NCBI GenBank assembly: GCA_015179125.1
Contig: WHVA01000405.1
Location: forward strand, 1 to 64,000
Length of the DNA: 64,000 bases
Direction of reading: 5' to 3'
From: Gautieria morchelliformis
Taxonomy: Eukaryota; Basidiomycota; Agaricomycetes; Gomphales; Gomphaceae
Shown: positions 52,788-63,266 of the stretch, one piece after another
How the letters are laid out: each line of letters starts with the position of its first letter
Position numbering within the stretch: position 1 is the first letter of the stretch
Made by a program: the position numbers and the translations under genes
The notes under the pieces: model-generated
What the model saw: only the letters and a program-made list of their open reading frames with translations
What the model was told of the DNA's origin: nothing
Database searches by the model: none

Positions 52788-53141
52788 TGTCAGGTTCACG
52801 CATTTCCTTCCACAAGTTTCTATTTCCTTCCATGAGTTTCCGTCACCTTCCGTCACACTCCGTCACATGTCACCTTCTGTCACATTCCGTAACCTTCTAC
52901 AAGTTTCCGTCTCCCCTATTGTGTAAGCCTTGCCAGCGCTATAAGACTGTAGCCCGTGTGGTGGCGTTTCCTCAGCTTGATCTCTGAGGATACCCACTAC
53001 ACAGGCAAGTCCCCATGTATCTATCGTTGGTAGAGTTATAAACTGAGGATACCCACTACACAGTTGGTCATTGTCCTAGTATCGGCTCTTATCTCCTTGA
53101 GTATCTTTGGTTGTGGCTTCGTCATTAGTGTTGCCCTCACA
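52788..53141 (+). mobile_element. G4 3' LTR
   Basis: 354 bp, TGTCAGG...CCCTCACA, followed by the TTAAA duplication. The copy keeps CpG at four positions changed to CpA in the 5' LTR. Confidence 0.93.
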
Positions 53142-53227
53142 TTAAACCTGCGGGTGACTTGCAGTGACTTGCCAGATTATTCCGAGCTGACTCACCCCAT
53201 GCAAGTGCATGACACGTCTCCTCCCGT

Positions 53228-53511
53228 GGGGATGGGGGAGAGCTATTTCACACATCCTTACATCCTATTTTGACCATGCTCCTCTAGCAACATCCACAGA
53301 TGTCAAATATGCATTCAGTCAGGGCCGACTGATTGTATCACGGATGTGTCACTCTCTGAAGGAAGAGTCGACACGTGCCGGGACCATACTCAGCACATGG
53401 CTGTCATATGAAGGACTTGTTCCTGAGGAATGTGTTGTAGAGTTGCTGCATGATAAGAGTAAGCATGTCAAGAAGGCTGTTGTGCAGAAGGAAATAATAG
53501 TAGTTGAATGA
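53228..53511 (+). pseudogene. hAT transposase C-terminal dimerisation remnant
   Basis: Plus-strand frame with STDVKYAFSQGRLIVSRMCH, SLKEESTRAGTILSTWL and GLVPEECVVELL, the pattern of the hAT dimerisation domain (the usual form is T-D-V-E-R-A-F-S-R-G). Only this last part of the transposase remains, so the element could move only with help from an autonomous hAT. The second copy is at 43255-43560 (minus). Confidence 0.85.
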
Positions 53512-53705
53512 CATGAATTCTTGGCATGTAAGGCTTGCAGGTCTGCGAGTCACCTGCAGAATTCCAAAGGCCAAACCTGGACTTGGCAGGTTTTTAGGCG
53601 CCGGGTCACCTGGACTTGTGGGAGTTGGATCTGCAGGTTAAAATCACAGGTTGAACTGCGAGTCACCTGCAGGGACCTGGACTCGTGGACAGCCCTGGGC
53701 CTCAG

Positions 53706-53961
53706 GAAGCTCGTCGAAACTGAGATTCCTGCCAAAGTCATCGGGTCGACCACCGGATCGGCCCGCCAACACCCCAAGCAGGGTCACGTGCTTTGAATGT
53801 GGCCAGCCAGGGCACAGAAAAGCAGAGTGTCCACGGCTCAAGTCTGGCATACGGACAGCAGCCGCAAGACATGGCAATGACAAGGATCCGGGCCCGGATC
53901 CCAACCACGCCCCTCTTCCACAAATGGATGAAGAGGGGGAGGGTGAGCCTCAAAATGATGA
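53706..53961 (+). pseudogene. G5 gag, CCHC knuckle part
   Basis: Continues G5 gag after the hAT: CFECGQPGHRKAEC at about 53789-53830, then DEEGEGEPQNDE. Broken at 53961 by G3. The next 12 bases of the uninterrupted copy (GATCAGGGAGAT) are missing and gag resumes at 58574. Confidence 0.8.
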
Positions 53962-56900
53962 GTCTCTCCCCTAGAGGACCGGCGGTCGTACTGCACGTTG
54001 CATTCGCCATAGGTGCGTTCGGAATCGGAGACAGCGACTCGGAGATCGCAACCTCTTCCGCACACACAGCATACGACAGCCCCTCTTCTTACGTCGAGCT
54101 CCCAACCCCGGAAATCCCGTCCCATATTTCTCCTTCCAACATGGATCCGGACGATCGTCTTCGGAATATGGAGGAGGAATTGACGCGGAACCGGATGAAG
54201 ACCGACGCGATTGAAACAGCCTTACAAGCGATTTTGGCTAAGTTAGATATTCTACAAAGTGGTGGAAATGAAATGCTGGATGATCCGGATTTCGGAAAAG
54301 CGGAACTAGCGGAAGAGAGAAAGTCCGTGAAGTTAGCAAAGGTCAAACCCGCAACTCCGGCGGACTTTGACGGAGATCGGGAGAAGGGATGCGCATTCTT
54401 CAACACATGCAGCATCTACTTCGCAATTGTCGGAGACCTCTTTCCGAACGACCAGGCTCGGATTCACTGGACATTGTCCTTTTTCAAATCGGACCACGCA
54501 GCCCGTTTTGCAAACAAGGTGATCCGACATGAAGCAAAGGGCAAGGGGAACTACTTCCGGGACTGGGACGCCTTCGAGAAAACATTTTCCGACCAGTTCT
54601 GCCCGAAAAACAAGCAGCTCACAGCCCTTACGAAGTTCGAGGGGACAAGCTGGTACCAGGCCAAAGATCCAGTCAATGACTACATCGATCGCTTGCAGGA
54701 GCTCATCGACCTTGCGGAATATGACGACGACAAGACTATCGTCATCAAATTCCGACGAGGACTTGATCCGACACTCCAGAACCAAGTTGCGCTGCTTGGG
54801 GATGGAGCTCCGGATTTTGATGACCCGGAAGGGTGGTACCAAGCTGCGCAGAAGGTGTCTCGGAACAGGGAGGCAAATGAGGCCTTCGTGGAGACGAGCC
54901 GGAACATGACACGCAGTTCCACTCGTCCTACTCCACCTGTGCCAAAACCCGGAAGCGCATTCATTCCCACACGGAAAATATTTCCGATGCTTGCTCCGCC
55001 TGCTCCTATTAGGAACCATAGCCCTCCTCCCTCGAAGAGTGGCCCTGCCCCGATGGATGTTGACCGCATGCGCGGAAAAGGCCATGGAACTATCACCTGC
55101 TTCCGCTGTCGACAACCAGGCCACTATGCTCGCGAGTGCCCCCAAGCCTTTGATATCCGGCTTATGACCACAGAGGAGAAACTCGAGATCCTTCCAGAGT
55201 TCCTCGCACTTGCGGACATAAGCGGAGTGCCCACTGCGGAAGGAATTTCCGAAAATGCGGAACATGGTCCACCGGAAGCGGAAGATGCGTCGGATTTTGT
55301 GACACGCAGCGGGTGAGATGTGTGCCCCTGCTGCCTGTACATAACTGGTTTGCCTGTCTTGAAGTAGAGAATGAAAAGCCCCCACTCCCCTCACTTCGTA
55401 CAGACCCACCGGATAAAGTCACACAAAAACCAAATCCGACACCCCATCCATCCCGCATCCGCCCTTGGGAGAGACGCCTTCCGAAGCGCTATGTTGTTGC
55501 TGCCACCCCGGGCCCCAAGTCACTAGTCATTAAGGTGGAGATCCAGACAACAGATACAGCGGAAGTCAAATCCGGACCCGCCCTTGTCGATTGCGGGGCC
55601 ACTGGTCAGTTTATGGACTGGGACTATGTGGAACCGAACCGACTGACCACGCGGAAGTTGCAACGTGCAATCCCGGTGTTCAATGTGGATGGAAGCCCCA
55701 ATGAGGCAGGGTCCATCACGGAGATAGTAGACACAATTCTCCGCTACGATGGACACTCAGAACGCACTTCCTTTGCAGTCACCAGCCTGGGGAAGCAGGA
55801 CATCATCCTCGGGTTTACCTGGCTTCAGGAGCACAACCCGGAGATCAATTGGCAGACTCGGAAGGTACTGATGAGTCGGTGTCCGGCCAAGTGTCACATG
55901 TGCCGGTCGGAAGTGCGGAAGGAGCGCCAGGAGCATCGGAAGACCGAACGGCTCATACAGACATGTCGTTCTGGCCCCCATCCACTGCTTGCAGAAGAAG
56001 ACTCGGAAGCGGAATTTGAACCGGATCCCACTTCCGATTCCGATTCCGATTCCGACTCCGACGTCATCCGACTCGGCCCGGAAGACATTCTGGCGGAAGG
56101 GGAGCGCTTGCTGTACGTAAACCTTCCGCCGGAAGCGGAACACATCCGCGCCACCGGAAATATTTCGCAACGCCTTGCTGAAGCCTCCAAGAGGCATGAT
56201 AGAGTAGAGGCGGAAATTCCGGAGTACCTGCGAGAGTTCGAGGATGTCTTTTCCAAGGAGTCGTTTGATACCCTGCCTCCACGGAAGCTGTGGGACCACG
56301 CCATCGAGTTGGAGCCTGGGTCAAAGCCCACCAACTGCAAGGTCTACCCGCTGTCACCCAAGGAGCAGGTAGAGCTCGATGCATTCCTTGCGGAAAACCT
56401 CCGTACAGGGAGGATCCGCCCCTCCAAGTCACCCATGGCATCTCCGGTGTTCTTCATCAAGAAGAAGGATGGCTCGCTCAGACTTGTGCAGGACTACCGG
56501 GCCTTGAATGCGATCACGATCAAGAACCGGTACCCCATTCCACTCATTTCCGAACTGATCACACAACTCCGCGGGGCGAGGTACTTCACTAAGCTGGATG
56601 TCTGCTGGGGCTTCAACAATGTCCGGATCCGGGAGGGAGACAAGTGGAAGGCCACATTCCGCACCAATCGAGGACTCTTTGAGCCACAGGTCATGTTCTT
56701 TGGCCTCACCAACAGTCCCGCCACATTCCAGACGATGATGAATGACATTTTCCGTGACATGATAGCAGAAGGGGTTGTCTGCGTCTACCTTGATGACATC
56801 CTCATTTTCACGAAAACAATGTCCGAACATCGGGAAGTCGTGCGGAGAGTGCTGGAACGGCTCCGGGAGTACAACCTGTGTCTCAAGCCGGAAAAGTGCG

Positions 56901-58573
56901 AATTTGAGCGGACGCGGATAGAGTATCTTGGGGTGATTGTGTCGGAAGGAAAGGTGGAAATGGACCCAGTCAAAGTTTCCGGTGTATTGGATTGGCCCGT
57001 GCCGCGAAACAAGAAGGATGTCCAGTCCTTCATTGGGTTTGTCAATTTCTACCGGCGGTTCGTCAAGGACTTCTCCTGCCACGCCCGTGCCCTCTTCGAC
57101 CTCACCAAGAATGAGGTTGGATGGCGGTGGGGAGAGCGGAACAGACTTCCTTTGACAAACTCAAGGAGCTGATCACTTCCACCCCGGTCCTGATCTTTCC
57201 CGACGACTCTCGCCCTTATCGAGTCGAGGCGGATTCTTCCGACGCAGCTACCGGAGCGGTCTTGTCACAGCAGTCATCGGAAGATGGTGGGGGGTGGCAT
57301 CCAATTGCCTTCTTCTCTAAGAGCCTTAGTCCGGTCGAGCGGAACTATGAGATCCATGACAAGGAGATGCTGGCAATCATCCGAGCGCTGGAGGAGTGGC
57401 GACACTTCCTCGAGGGTGCTCTATGCCCTTTTGAGATCTGGACAGACCACAAGAACCTCGATTATTTCCGCACGTCTAAGAAGCTGAACCGACGACAAGC
57501 ACGGTGGCTACGACGCGATCATGAACGTCGTGGATTCGGTAAGCAAGGTGTCCCACTTCATTCCGACGCACACGACGATCACAGCCCTCGGAGCGGCCCG
57601 CCTGTTCCTTGCACATGTCTGGAAGTTGCATGGGCTCCCGAAGCAAGTTGTTTCCGACCGAGGTCCGCAGTTTGTCGCGGAACTGACTCGGGAGCTCTAC
57701 CGCCTGCTCGGCATAAAGCTGGCTACCACCACAGCGTACCATCCGCAGGGTGACGGACAGACGGAACGGGTCAATCAGGAGTTGGAGCAATATCTCCGCC
57801 TCTTTGTCAATGAGAGGCAGGATGACTGGGATGAGTTACTTCCGCTGGCGGAATTCCAATACAACAACCATGTCCATTCCGCCACGCAACAGACTCCCTT
57901 CACGCTTGACTCCGGATGACACCCGCGGATGGGCTTTGAACCACGCCAGGCTGACTCGCGACTCGAGACGGTCAATGAGTTCCGAGACCGCATGGACTCC
58001 ACCCTTTCGGAAGCCAAGTCGGCCCTTGCGAAGGCCAAGGATGACATGGCAAGGTACTACAACCGACGCCGGGTTCCTGCCCCGGAGTACCAAGTTGGAG
58101 ACAAGGTGTACCTAGATGCAAGTGACATCCGCACCACACGCCCTTCGCAGAAGCTTTCCCACCGCGACCTTGGGCCCTTCACAGTGGCGCGGAGGGTTGG
58201 ATGGAATGCATACTGCCTCCGACTTCCGATGTCCATGTCCCGCCTCCACCCCGTCTTCAACATGGTGAAGTTACTCCCTATGCTTGAGGACCCAATTCCA
58301 GGTTGGAAGGCTCATCCGCCACCTCCGCCAGAAATTGTAGATGGGGAAGAGCACTATGTGGTGGAACAGATCCTTGACAGCCGGTTTGTGCGAGGACGAC
58401 TCCAATTCCTCGTGAAATGGGAAGGGTATGGGTACGAGGAGAATTCGTGGGTCCCGGAGCAAGATCTTTCCGCTCCAGACAAACTCCGTGAGTTCTATAG
58501 GACGCATCCCGGTGCCCCTTGCCGAATCCGCTCGCTGGCATTTCAATCCATCGTGTCCCGTGCTTCGAGGACG
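53962..58573 (+). mobile_element. G3: gag-pol chromovirus cassette without LTRs
   Basis: 4.6 kb holding a leader, gag and pol inside G5 gag. No LTR, primer-binding site or polypurine tract on either side, and a 12-bp target deletion instead of a duplication. The 3' border lies in the last pol codons, after the chromodomain. Composition is unusual: CGGAA/TTCCG is very frequent in coding sequence. Confidence 0.8.
54141..55316 (+). CDS. G3 gag polyprotein
   Basis: 391 aa from ATG 54141 (MDPDDRLRNMEEEL), intact. An N-terminal coiled coil (about residues 5-50), the gag core with CAFFNTCSIYFAIVGDLFP, FFKSDHAARFANKVI and WYQAKDPVNDYIDRLQELID, a Pro-rich hinge, and one CCHC knuckle CFRCRQPGHYARECP near residue 320. 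The frame is also open upstream of the ATG to the insertion border. The pol frame begins at or before 55313, overlapping the gag stop in the -1 frame. Confidence 0.85.
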   Translation: MDPDDRLRNMEEELTRNRMKTDAIETALQAILAKLDILQSGGNEMLDDPDFGKAELAEERKSVKLAKVKPATPADFDGDREKGCAFFNTCSIYFAIVGDLFPNDQARIHWTLSFFKSDHAARFANKVIRHEAKGKGNYFRDWDAFEKTFSDQFCPKNKQLTALTKFEGTSWYQAKDPVNDYIDRLQELIDLAEYDDDKTIVIKFRRGLDPTLQNQVALLGDGAPDFDDPEGWYQAAQKVSRNREANEAFVETSRNMTRSSTRPTPPVPKPGSAFIPTRKIFPMLAPPAPIRNHSPPPSKSGPAPMDVDRMRGKGHGTITCFRCRQPGHYARECPQAFDIRLMTTEEKLEILPEFLALADISGVPTAEGISENAEHGPPEAEDASDFVTRSG

Positions 58574-58588
58574 CAGAGGCTCCCATAG
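55313..58588 (+). pseudogene. G3 pol: protease, RT, RNase H, partial integrase, chromodomain
   Basis: Open to 57172: protease ALVDCGATGQFMD (DCG variant) and IILGFTWL, an acidic Ser/Asp repeat (SDSDSDSD), [46 protein letters not shown] and an intact YLDDILIF. A one-base shift near 57130 precedes RNase H (VEADSSDAATGAV). At about 57505-57512 RNase H (NRRQARW) is fused to mid-integrase (YDAIMNVVDSVSKVSHF), deleting the zinc-binding part and the first catalytic Asp. The second Asp (VVSDRGPQF) and Glu (ERVNQELEQ) remain. TGA at 57917-57919 replaces an expected Arg. A chromodomain (HYVVEQILDSRFVRG, VKWEGYGYEENSWVPE) ends the frame. Confidence 0.9.
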
Positions 58589-58625
58589 ACGAATGGGAGC
58601 CTGAGCCATCCCATTATTACGACTG
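58574..58625 (+). pseudogene. G5 gag tail
   Basis: Seventeen codons (EAPIDEWEPEPSHYYD) that continue gag after G3 and end at the LTR inserted at 58626. They match 42733-42785 in reverse. Confidence 0.75.
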
Positions 58626-59089
58626 TGTAAAGTGTTGGAATTATGACAAGCTGGTTATGTGTTCGTTCCGCTTATCTAATCCAAGCTTGCGTGTATCATT
58701 GTCAAACCCTTTTGTTCTCGCTTTTCCTATTGTTCTATTTTCCTTTTGTTCTGAGAACATTTATAAGTCTTTACTTTTCATGTATGTAACTGTCCGTTTG
58801 CCCCAACAAGCTCACAGGACAAACGCTCCATATACACTCTTGCATCATTCTTACTCGCGTCTCTCTTATTTCAACATAAAGATGTTGATCTTTGGCCTTG
58901 TATCACAAGGCCACAGCAGAACTTGACCAAGGAGTGGTATTCTGAATGCTACGTAGTGACAGTGTAAGGGTAAGATGCGATGGGGACCGCTGACCAGTTC
59001 CCACACATAAACTATACAGTGGGTCCCTAAGGGGCCCACTGGGATTATGTAATAACTAGTATACATGTATGATACATAGGTTATTTACA
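58626..59089 (-). mobile_element. LTR of ORF3 element, copy 2, 464 bp
   Basis: Minus strand TGTAAATAACC...CACTTTACA, preceded by the polypurine tract (59101-59090). Hairpin at 58894-58912. Nearly identical to 42269-42732. Confidence 0.85.
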
Positions 59090-59164
59090 CCCTCCCCCTC
59101 TATAGACAACTAAAGGGGACCAACTAGGACTCATAGAGGTCATCCATGATGGAGTCCTCTAATG

Positions 59165-60750
59165 TTTCCGATGTCGGAAATACTCAAGAAATATAATATC
59201 GACACGGTGGTTATAACAACACAATTCCAAACCCAAACCAACTTGTTGATATACATCCGAACACATACACATCACAACGACTTATGCCCGAGATTGCCGA
59301 ACCCACACCTACCCACTCGATCCAACCAGATCCACACCTCCGATCATCCCGATATCATGGGAGCACACACCACATGCTACTACAGTCCACAATGCCCCTA
59401 TAGACCCTTCCCAAGCATGCCGAGCCCGACCCAAGTGGCACACACCCCAGAATCACATGACCCAATCAAGGGATGCAACACGTCAAGCCGACCCTGCCTG
59501 TAGCTAGACCACGTCTCCTATTGACTCCCAAAACCCGTTCCCTTTCTCTGTTTTATGCTCCACACCCCAACCTAACTTGTACAACACCCGTCAACACCCC
59601 TATCAATGGCTATGTGCCGTTCCCCCCATCCCACCTTGACTTTGTTCCCATTCCATGAATACTACGACCACCAAGCACTAGCATTGACTGATAAATAGCT
59701 AGCTTTGTGTACCATATAATCGTAGCGAAATCCGATTCTATTTACTGTACATCATACTAGCTAGACCTTTACAGAATTTATCATAAGACACATATACTCA
59801 GTTACATGTGCAGATATTCTTGCTATTTCTGATTTCCGCTCGATTTATCTCACGTTCAGAGATTGAATCATATTACTTTCAATGTCATTTTCAATACTAA
59901 CAAGATCCGATATGATGACATCGTCATCGTACGGGGCCGGTGGAGCACGTGACTCCTCCGGAGGCACCTCCGCATCCGCGGGGGTGGTTGGGTGAGGTGG
60001 TTCTGCCTCGCCACTGGCAGTGGTTTCCGCTTGGGTGATGGGGCCTGCATCCTTGCGGAGCATGGTAATAAAGTGGTTGAATATGAATGTCGTGAATTGA
60101 TAGAAGTATAATTCAAGTCCCAAGTGGAACCGAATTGAGATATGTTTGGGAGTCTGAGTATTTGGGAGTATGAGAGGACTATATGCGTTCTGACACAAGT
60201 ATTGCAAGTTCAAATGCGATCTGAGACGAGTGGTTTCTTTAGGAGACTGTGAGTTCAATTGACTGGTCGTCTACTATACATGCCGCAGCTATTTATCCTC
60301 TGTGTGGGACATGCTAGGATAGAAGGGGGTTACCAGCACCGGTAGGTGTGTGTGAGATGAGTATACTATGGGGGTTGGAGTGCCGGTTGCTGCGGCGTGT
60401 ACATATTGTGTCTATTGAATGAGAAGTGGTCTGTGAGACTATAATATCAGAAGCATATGGTGCGTGTGGGGAAGAGAGAGGAAAGGGAATAGTCAGTGTG
60501 CGGTGGCTCAGCCACCATGCCACTCCACGGATCAGCTGCGCTCGGGCTCAGGGACGGGTCCGTGGGCTTTGCATCGGACATTGGATGGTAGTGGCAGAAT
60601 CATGATCTAGGGATGTGTGTGGGCTTGGATAGATGTGTGTAGACTGGTGAATTGATGAGTAAGGATTGTGGGGATATGCGCATGGCATAGACGAAGGGTA
60701 AGGAGGAGTCGCGAGAAGAGAAAGGGGAGGGGGGTCGTGCATCGATTGAT
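59165..60750. mobile_element. Segment H, copy 2
   Basis: Reverse complement of 40610-42176 with few differences. Holds the small ORF at 59845-60063 and its promoter-like region. Confidence 0.5.
59845..60063 (-). CDS. Small acidic ORF in segment H, copy 2
   Basis: Same 72-aa frame as 41295-41513 with no length change. Function unknown. Confidence 0.4.
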   Translation of the reverse strand: MLRKDAGPITQAETTASGEAEPPHPTTPADAEVPPEESRAPPAPYDDDVIISDLVSIENDIESNMIQSLNVR

Positions 60751-62571
60751 ATGATAATATTTGCGACACATGGCCTCGACGGCCGAATCCTCAGCCTGGG
60801 GAGGAGGCCGGGGGCGTGCCAGCTCTTGATCGAGCTGAGCGTGGGTGAGCGGTTGCGGCACCGTGGCCCTCACGTGGCTGGTCTCGAGGACCTTTTGTTG
60901 GCCCTCCCGAGCGGTGGCACTGAATGCCATGCCGGTGATGGTGCATTGAACGTATTGTTCAATGCAGGTCACTCGCTCGTGAGTGACCCCAGCATAGCGG
61001 GCCAGCCATCACGTGACCTCAGCCAGCGGGATGTCGGGGCCAGCTCTGCCCCCCACGGGATATGGGCCTGTGATGGAGAGCCGCAGACTGGTGCTCTGCG
61101 GTGTCAGGCATTTCCTGGCATCGACGAAGCTCGACCATTGGTCGGTCGAGCCAAACAAGTTGAGGAGTCTCAACTTGAGAGGTGACGTGACCCCTTTAAC
61201 ACGGGGAGCAAGGGCCTTCAACCACATCCAGACGTCCATGTCATCTAGGTTGAAGGTTCCATCCACGTTGTCATGGATGGCAGACGTCATGGATGGCAGA
61301 CGGGATTCCCTCGGGGTTGTGTATCCAACCCCTTAGGATGGTGGTGATGTCATGCAGGGTACCGCTCACTATCACAAGACAATCCCTTTTGGGATTGTGA
61401 GCACGTTGCTCACGCTCGATCCACTTGAATAGGCCGATCATCTCGCATGTGCACACGCGTTGCAGCGTTTCTTTTGCACGCGCTATGAGCACAACGAAGC
61501 ATGGGTCGTTGACCGGGCAGACGTCGTACCATTGAGTACGATGCTGTTGAGCCTTTCCTACTGGTCATGGTAGGAGGCCCGTCTCGGAGACTGGTGGGTC
61601 TCCGAGTGGTATTATCACACCCTCCCCCGGGTAGGGAGGGTGAACTGTCCCTGCCGGTGGTGGCAGGTCCACATGAGGCCCGATGTACTGGGCCTTGACC
61701 AATGCTACCTGCCATTGTAGGGCAGGGTCATTGATCGTGTGCGACCGTGATGCCACAAGGTATGCGCCGATTGCGCTTTCCCTAGCAATGGCTAACCCAT
61801 TGACCATGTTGGGGGTGCCACACAATTTCTTGCGCTTCTTTTTCGGCTGCTCTGCCAGCTGCTGGGCCCTTTCTGGGTTGTACACCTTCCAGGCAGAGGA
61901 GTCGGACTCCCATCCCTCTGGGACACCGTATGCTGCATCGGATGGCGCGCTCCGCCCCTCTGTCGTTGTCGTTGTTGGGGTGGGAGCCGATAATCGGGAC
62001 GCTAGCCCTGATGTTGCGCGCGCTGGCAAGGGTGCCATTGCACAGGATGATGAGGGAGTGGCCACTGGATCTGTGGGCGGGTCATGGCGCGGCCTTTTTG
62101 AGGCTGCATGGGCGAACTTGAGCTGGAGCTGGGTTGCGCTCAGCTGCTCCTCAAGCTCCTTTATTCTGGCGCGCTTGGCTTCGAGCACGTCGTCACGGTC
62201 TTCGACCGCCCATTCCAAGTCCTTGACATCCCTTTTGAGGTCATGGATGTCATGGAGGGGCTCCTCCCGCGCATCACACACGATGCCCCTTGGGAGCCAT
62301 CCCCAGGCTGCATCAACGGCGTCACCGACATCTTCATCCCGCAGTTTGACCTTGCAGGTGCCTGTCGCACCCCATAGGTGCACGGTGTAGTCTGCACACA
62401 TGGCGCAATAATCTGGGGAACGATTACCAAAGTGTCTTCCCATCCTACGATCATCCAGTGTTCTTGGTTGACTGGAGCTCGTAGGATGTCTGCGGCCCCC
62501 TGTCTGGGGGCCGTTGTGCACGTCGTGGACGTTGACAGATCAACGTCCATCCCATCTTTGGGGGGCATCAT
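60751..62571 (-). pseudogene. ORF3 family, copy 2
   Basis: Minus strand from ATG 62571. Same order as copy 1: Cys/Tyr motif (CAMCADYTVHL), coiled coil, basic KKKRKKL, SHTINDPAL, WIHNPEGIPSAI, DMDVWMWLKALAP. A small deletion near 62420 shifts the frame after the first ~50 codons. The TGA codons at 61565 and 61009 are shared with copy 1. The 16-bp repeat has two units rather than three. The leader TATA is degenerate. Confidence 0.65.
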
Positions 62572-62696
62572 CTTAGTGGGTAGATGATGGTGGTTTGTAT
62601 CCAAGAAGCGATGCGCCCTCGGAAGGATCCGAGGTGAAAATTTAACCGCGCTGTGGCCGGCGCGTCACGTGCTATGCACATGACAGATGCGTCTAG

Positions 62697-63266
62697 GGGG
62701 ATGGTTGTAACTGTCATATATATGTATATATAGCTTAGCTCATCTATATTTCATAAAATATATCAATATTGAGGCAGTTGCCAGCATCTGTAAGACATGC
62801 TTAATCCTAGCCCTAAAGTTCTTTCTCACAGTCTGCTGCTCCCCCAGGAAAGGGTGTATCCCCCATTGTCTAAACATCAATAGTTACATATATTTGTACT
62901 ATCCATGCATATTATTTTAAACATACCTTCTAATCAGATCTCTCAACCATATATAATAATATAGTACAGGTATTGTCCATACTTGCTTCTATATTCTGTG
63001 AGTGTACATCTAACATGTTTCATGTATACTTTTAATATATAGTCATCCAAATCCTATCTGAAATTGCTCTGTTATATCAATACACACCATGCTTTAGCAC
63101 ATACAACCATATTTTTAAAATATCAGAACATTCAAAAAGATTTAGGATGTCCACAATATACAAGTTGCTCAAAATGATGGATTATGAATTTGGTTAGGGT
63201 TGATATTTTAAAAGATATCTAATATATCCTCGAAGAATATACATTGTTGTCAATGTGAACATCTTC
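62697..63266. mobile_element. Insert K, copy 2
   Basis: 570 bp between CTAG at 62693-62696 and CTAG at 63267-63270, reverse complement of 38000-38645 without the ~72-bp internal duplication. On the right it abuts the stop codon of the DDE-chromodomain frame. Confidence 0.6.

Larger units (their letters stand above)
46656..53141 (+). mobile_element. Chromovirus G4, nearly complete, TSD TTAAA
   Basis: Two LTRs (352 and 354 bp), gag, pol with chromodomain, an extra ORF and a polypurine tract. Flanked by TTAAA (46651-46655, 53142-53146) in hAT DNA, where the empty site reads GGTTAAAC. LTR similarity is high. There are no premature in-frame stops, only single-base frameshifts in pol. Confidence 0.95.
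46529..53697 (+). mobile_element. hAT transposon derivative, copy 2, containing chromovirus G4
   Basis: Terminal inverted repeats CAGGGCTGTCCACGAGTC (46529) and its reverse complement near 53680-53697, and a perfect 8-bp target duplication GGCCTCAG (46521-46528, 53698-53705), both typical of hAT elements. Without G4 it is about 680 bp, so it is non-autonomous and keeps only a C-terminal transposase remnant (53228-53511). It interrupts G5 gag. Confidence 0.93.
58574..63266. repeat. Second inverted duplication, distal arm (pairs with 38000-42785)
   Basis: Gag tail, LTR, segment H, ORF3 and insert K appear here in reverse complement of 38000-42785. The homology goes on through 53961-53142 and 46655-46529, which pair with 42786-43698, so the ancestral arm was about 5.7 kb before G3 and G4 were inserted in this copy only. 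Confidence 0.9.
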
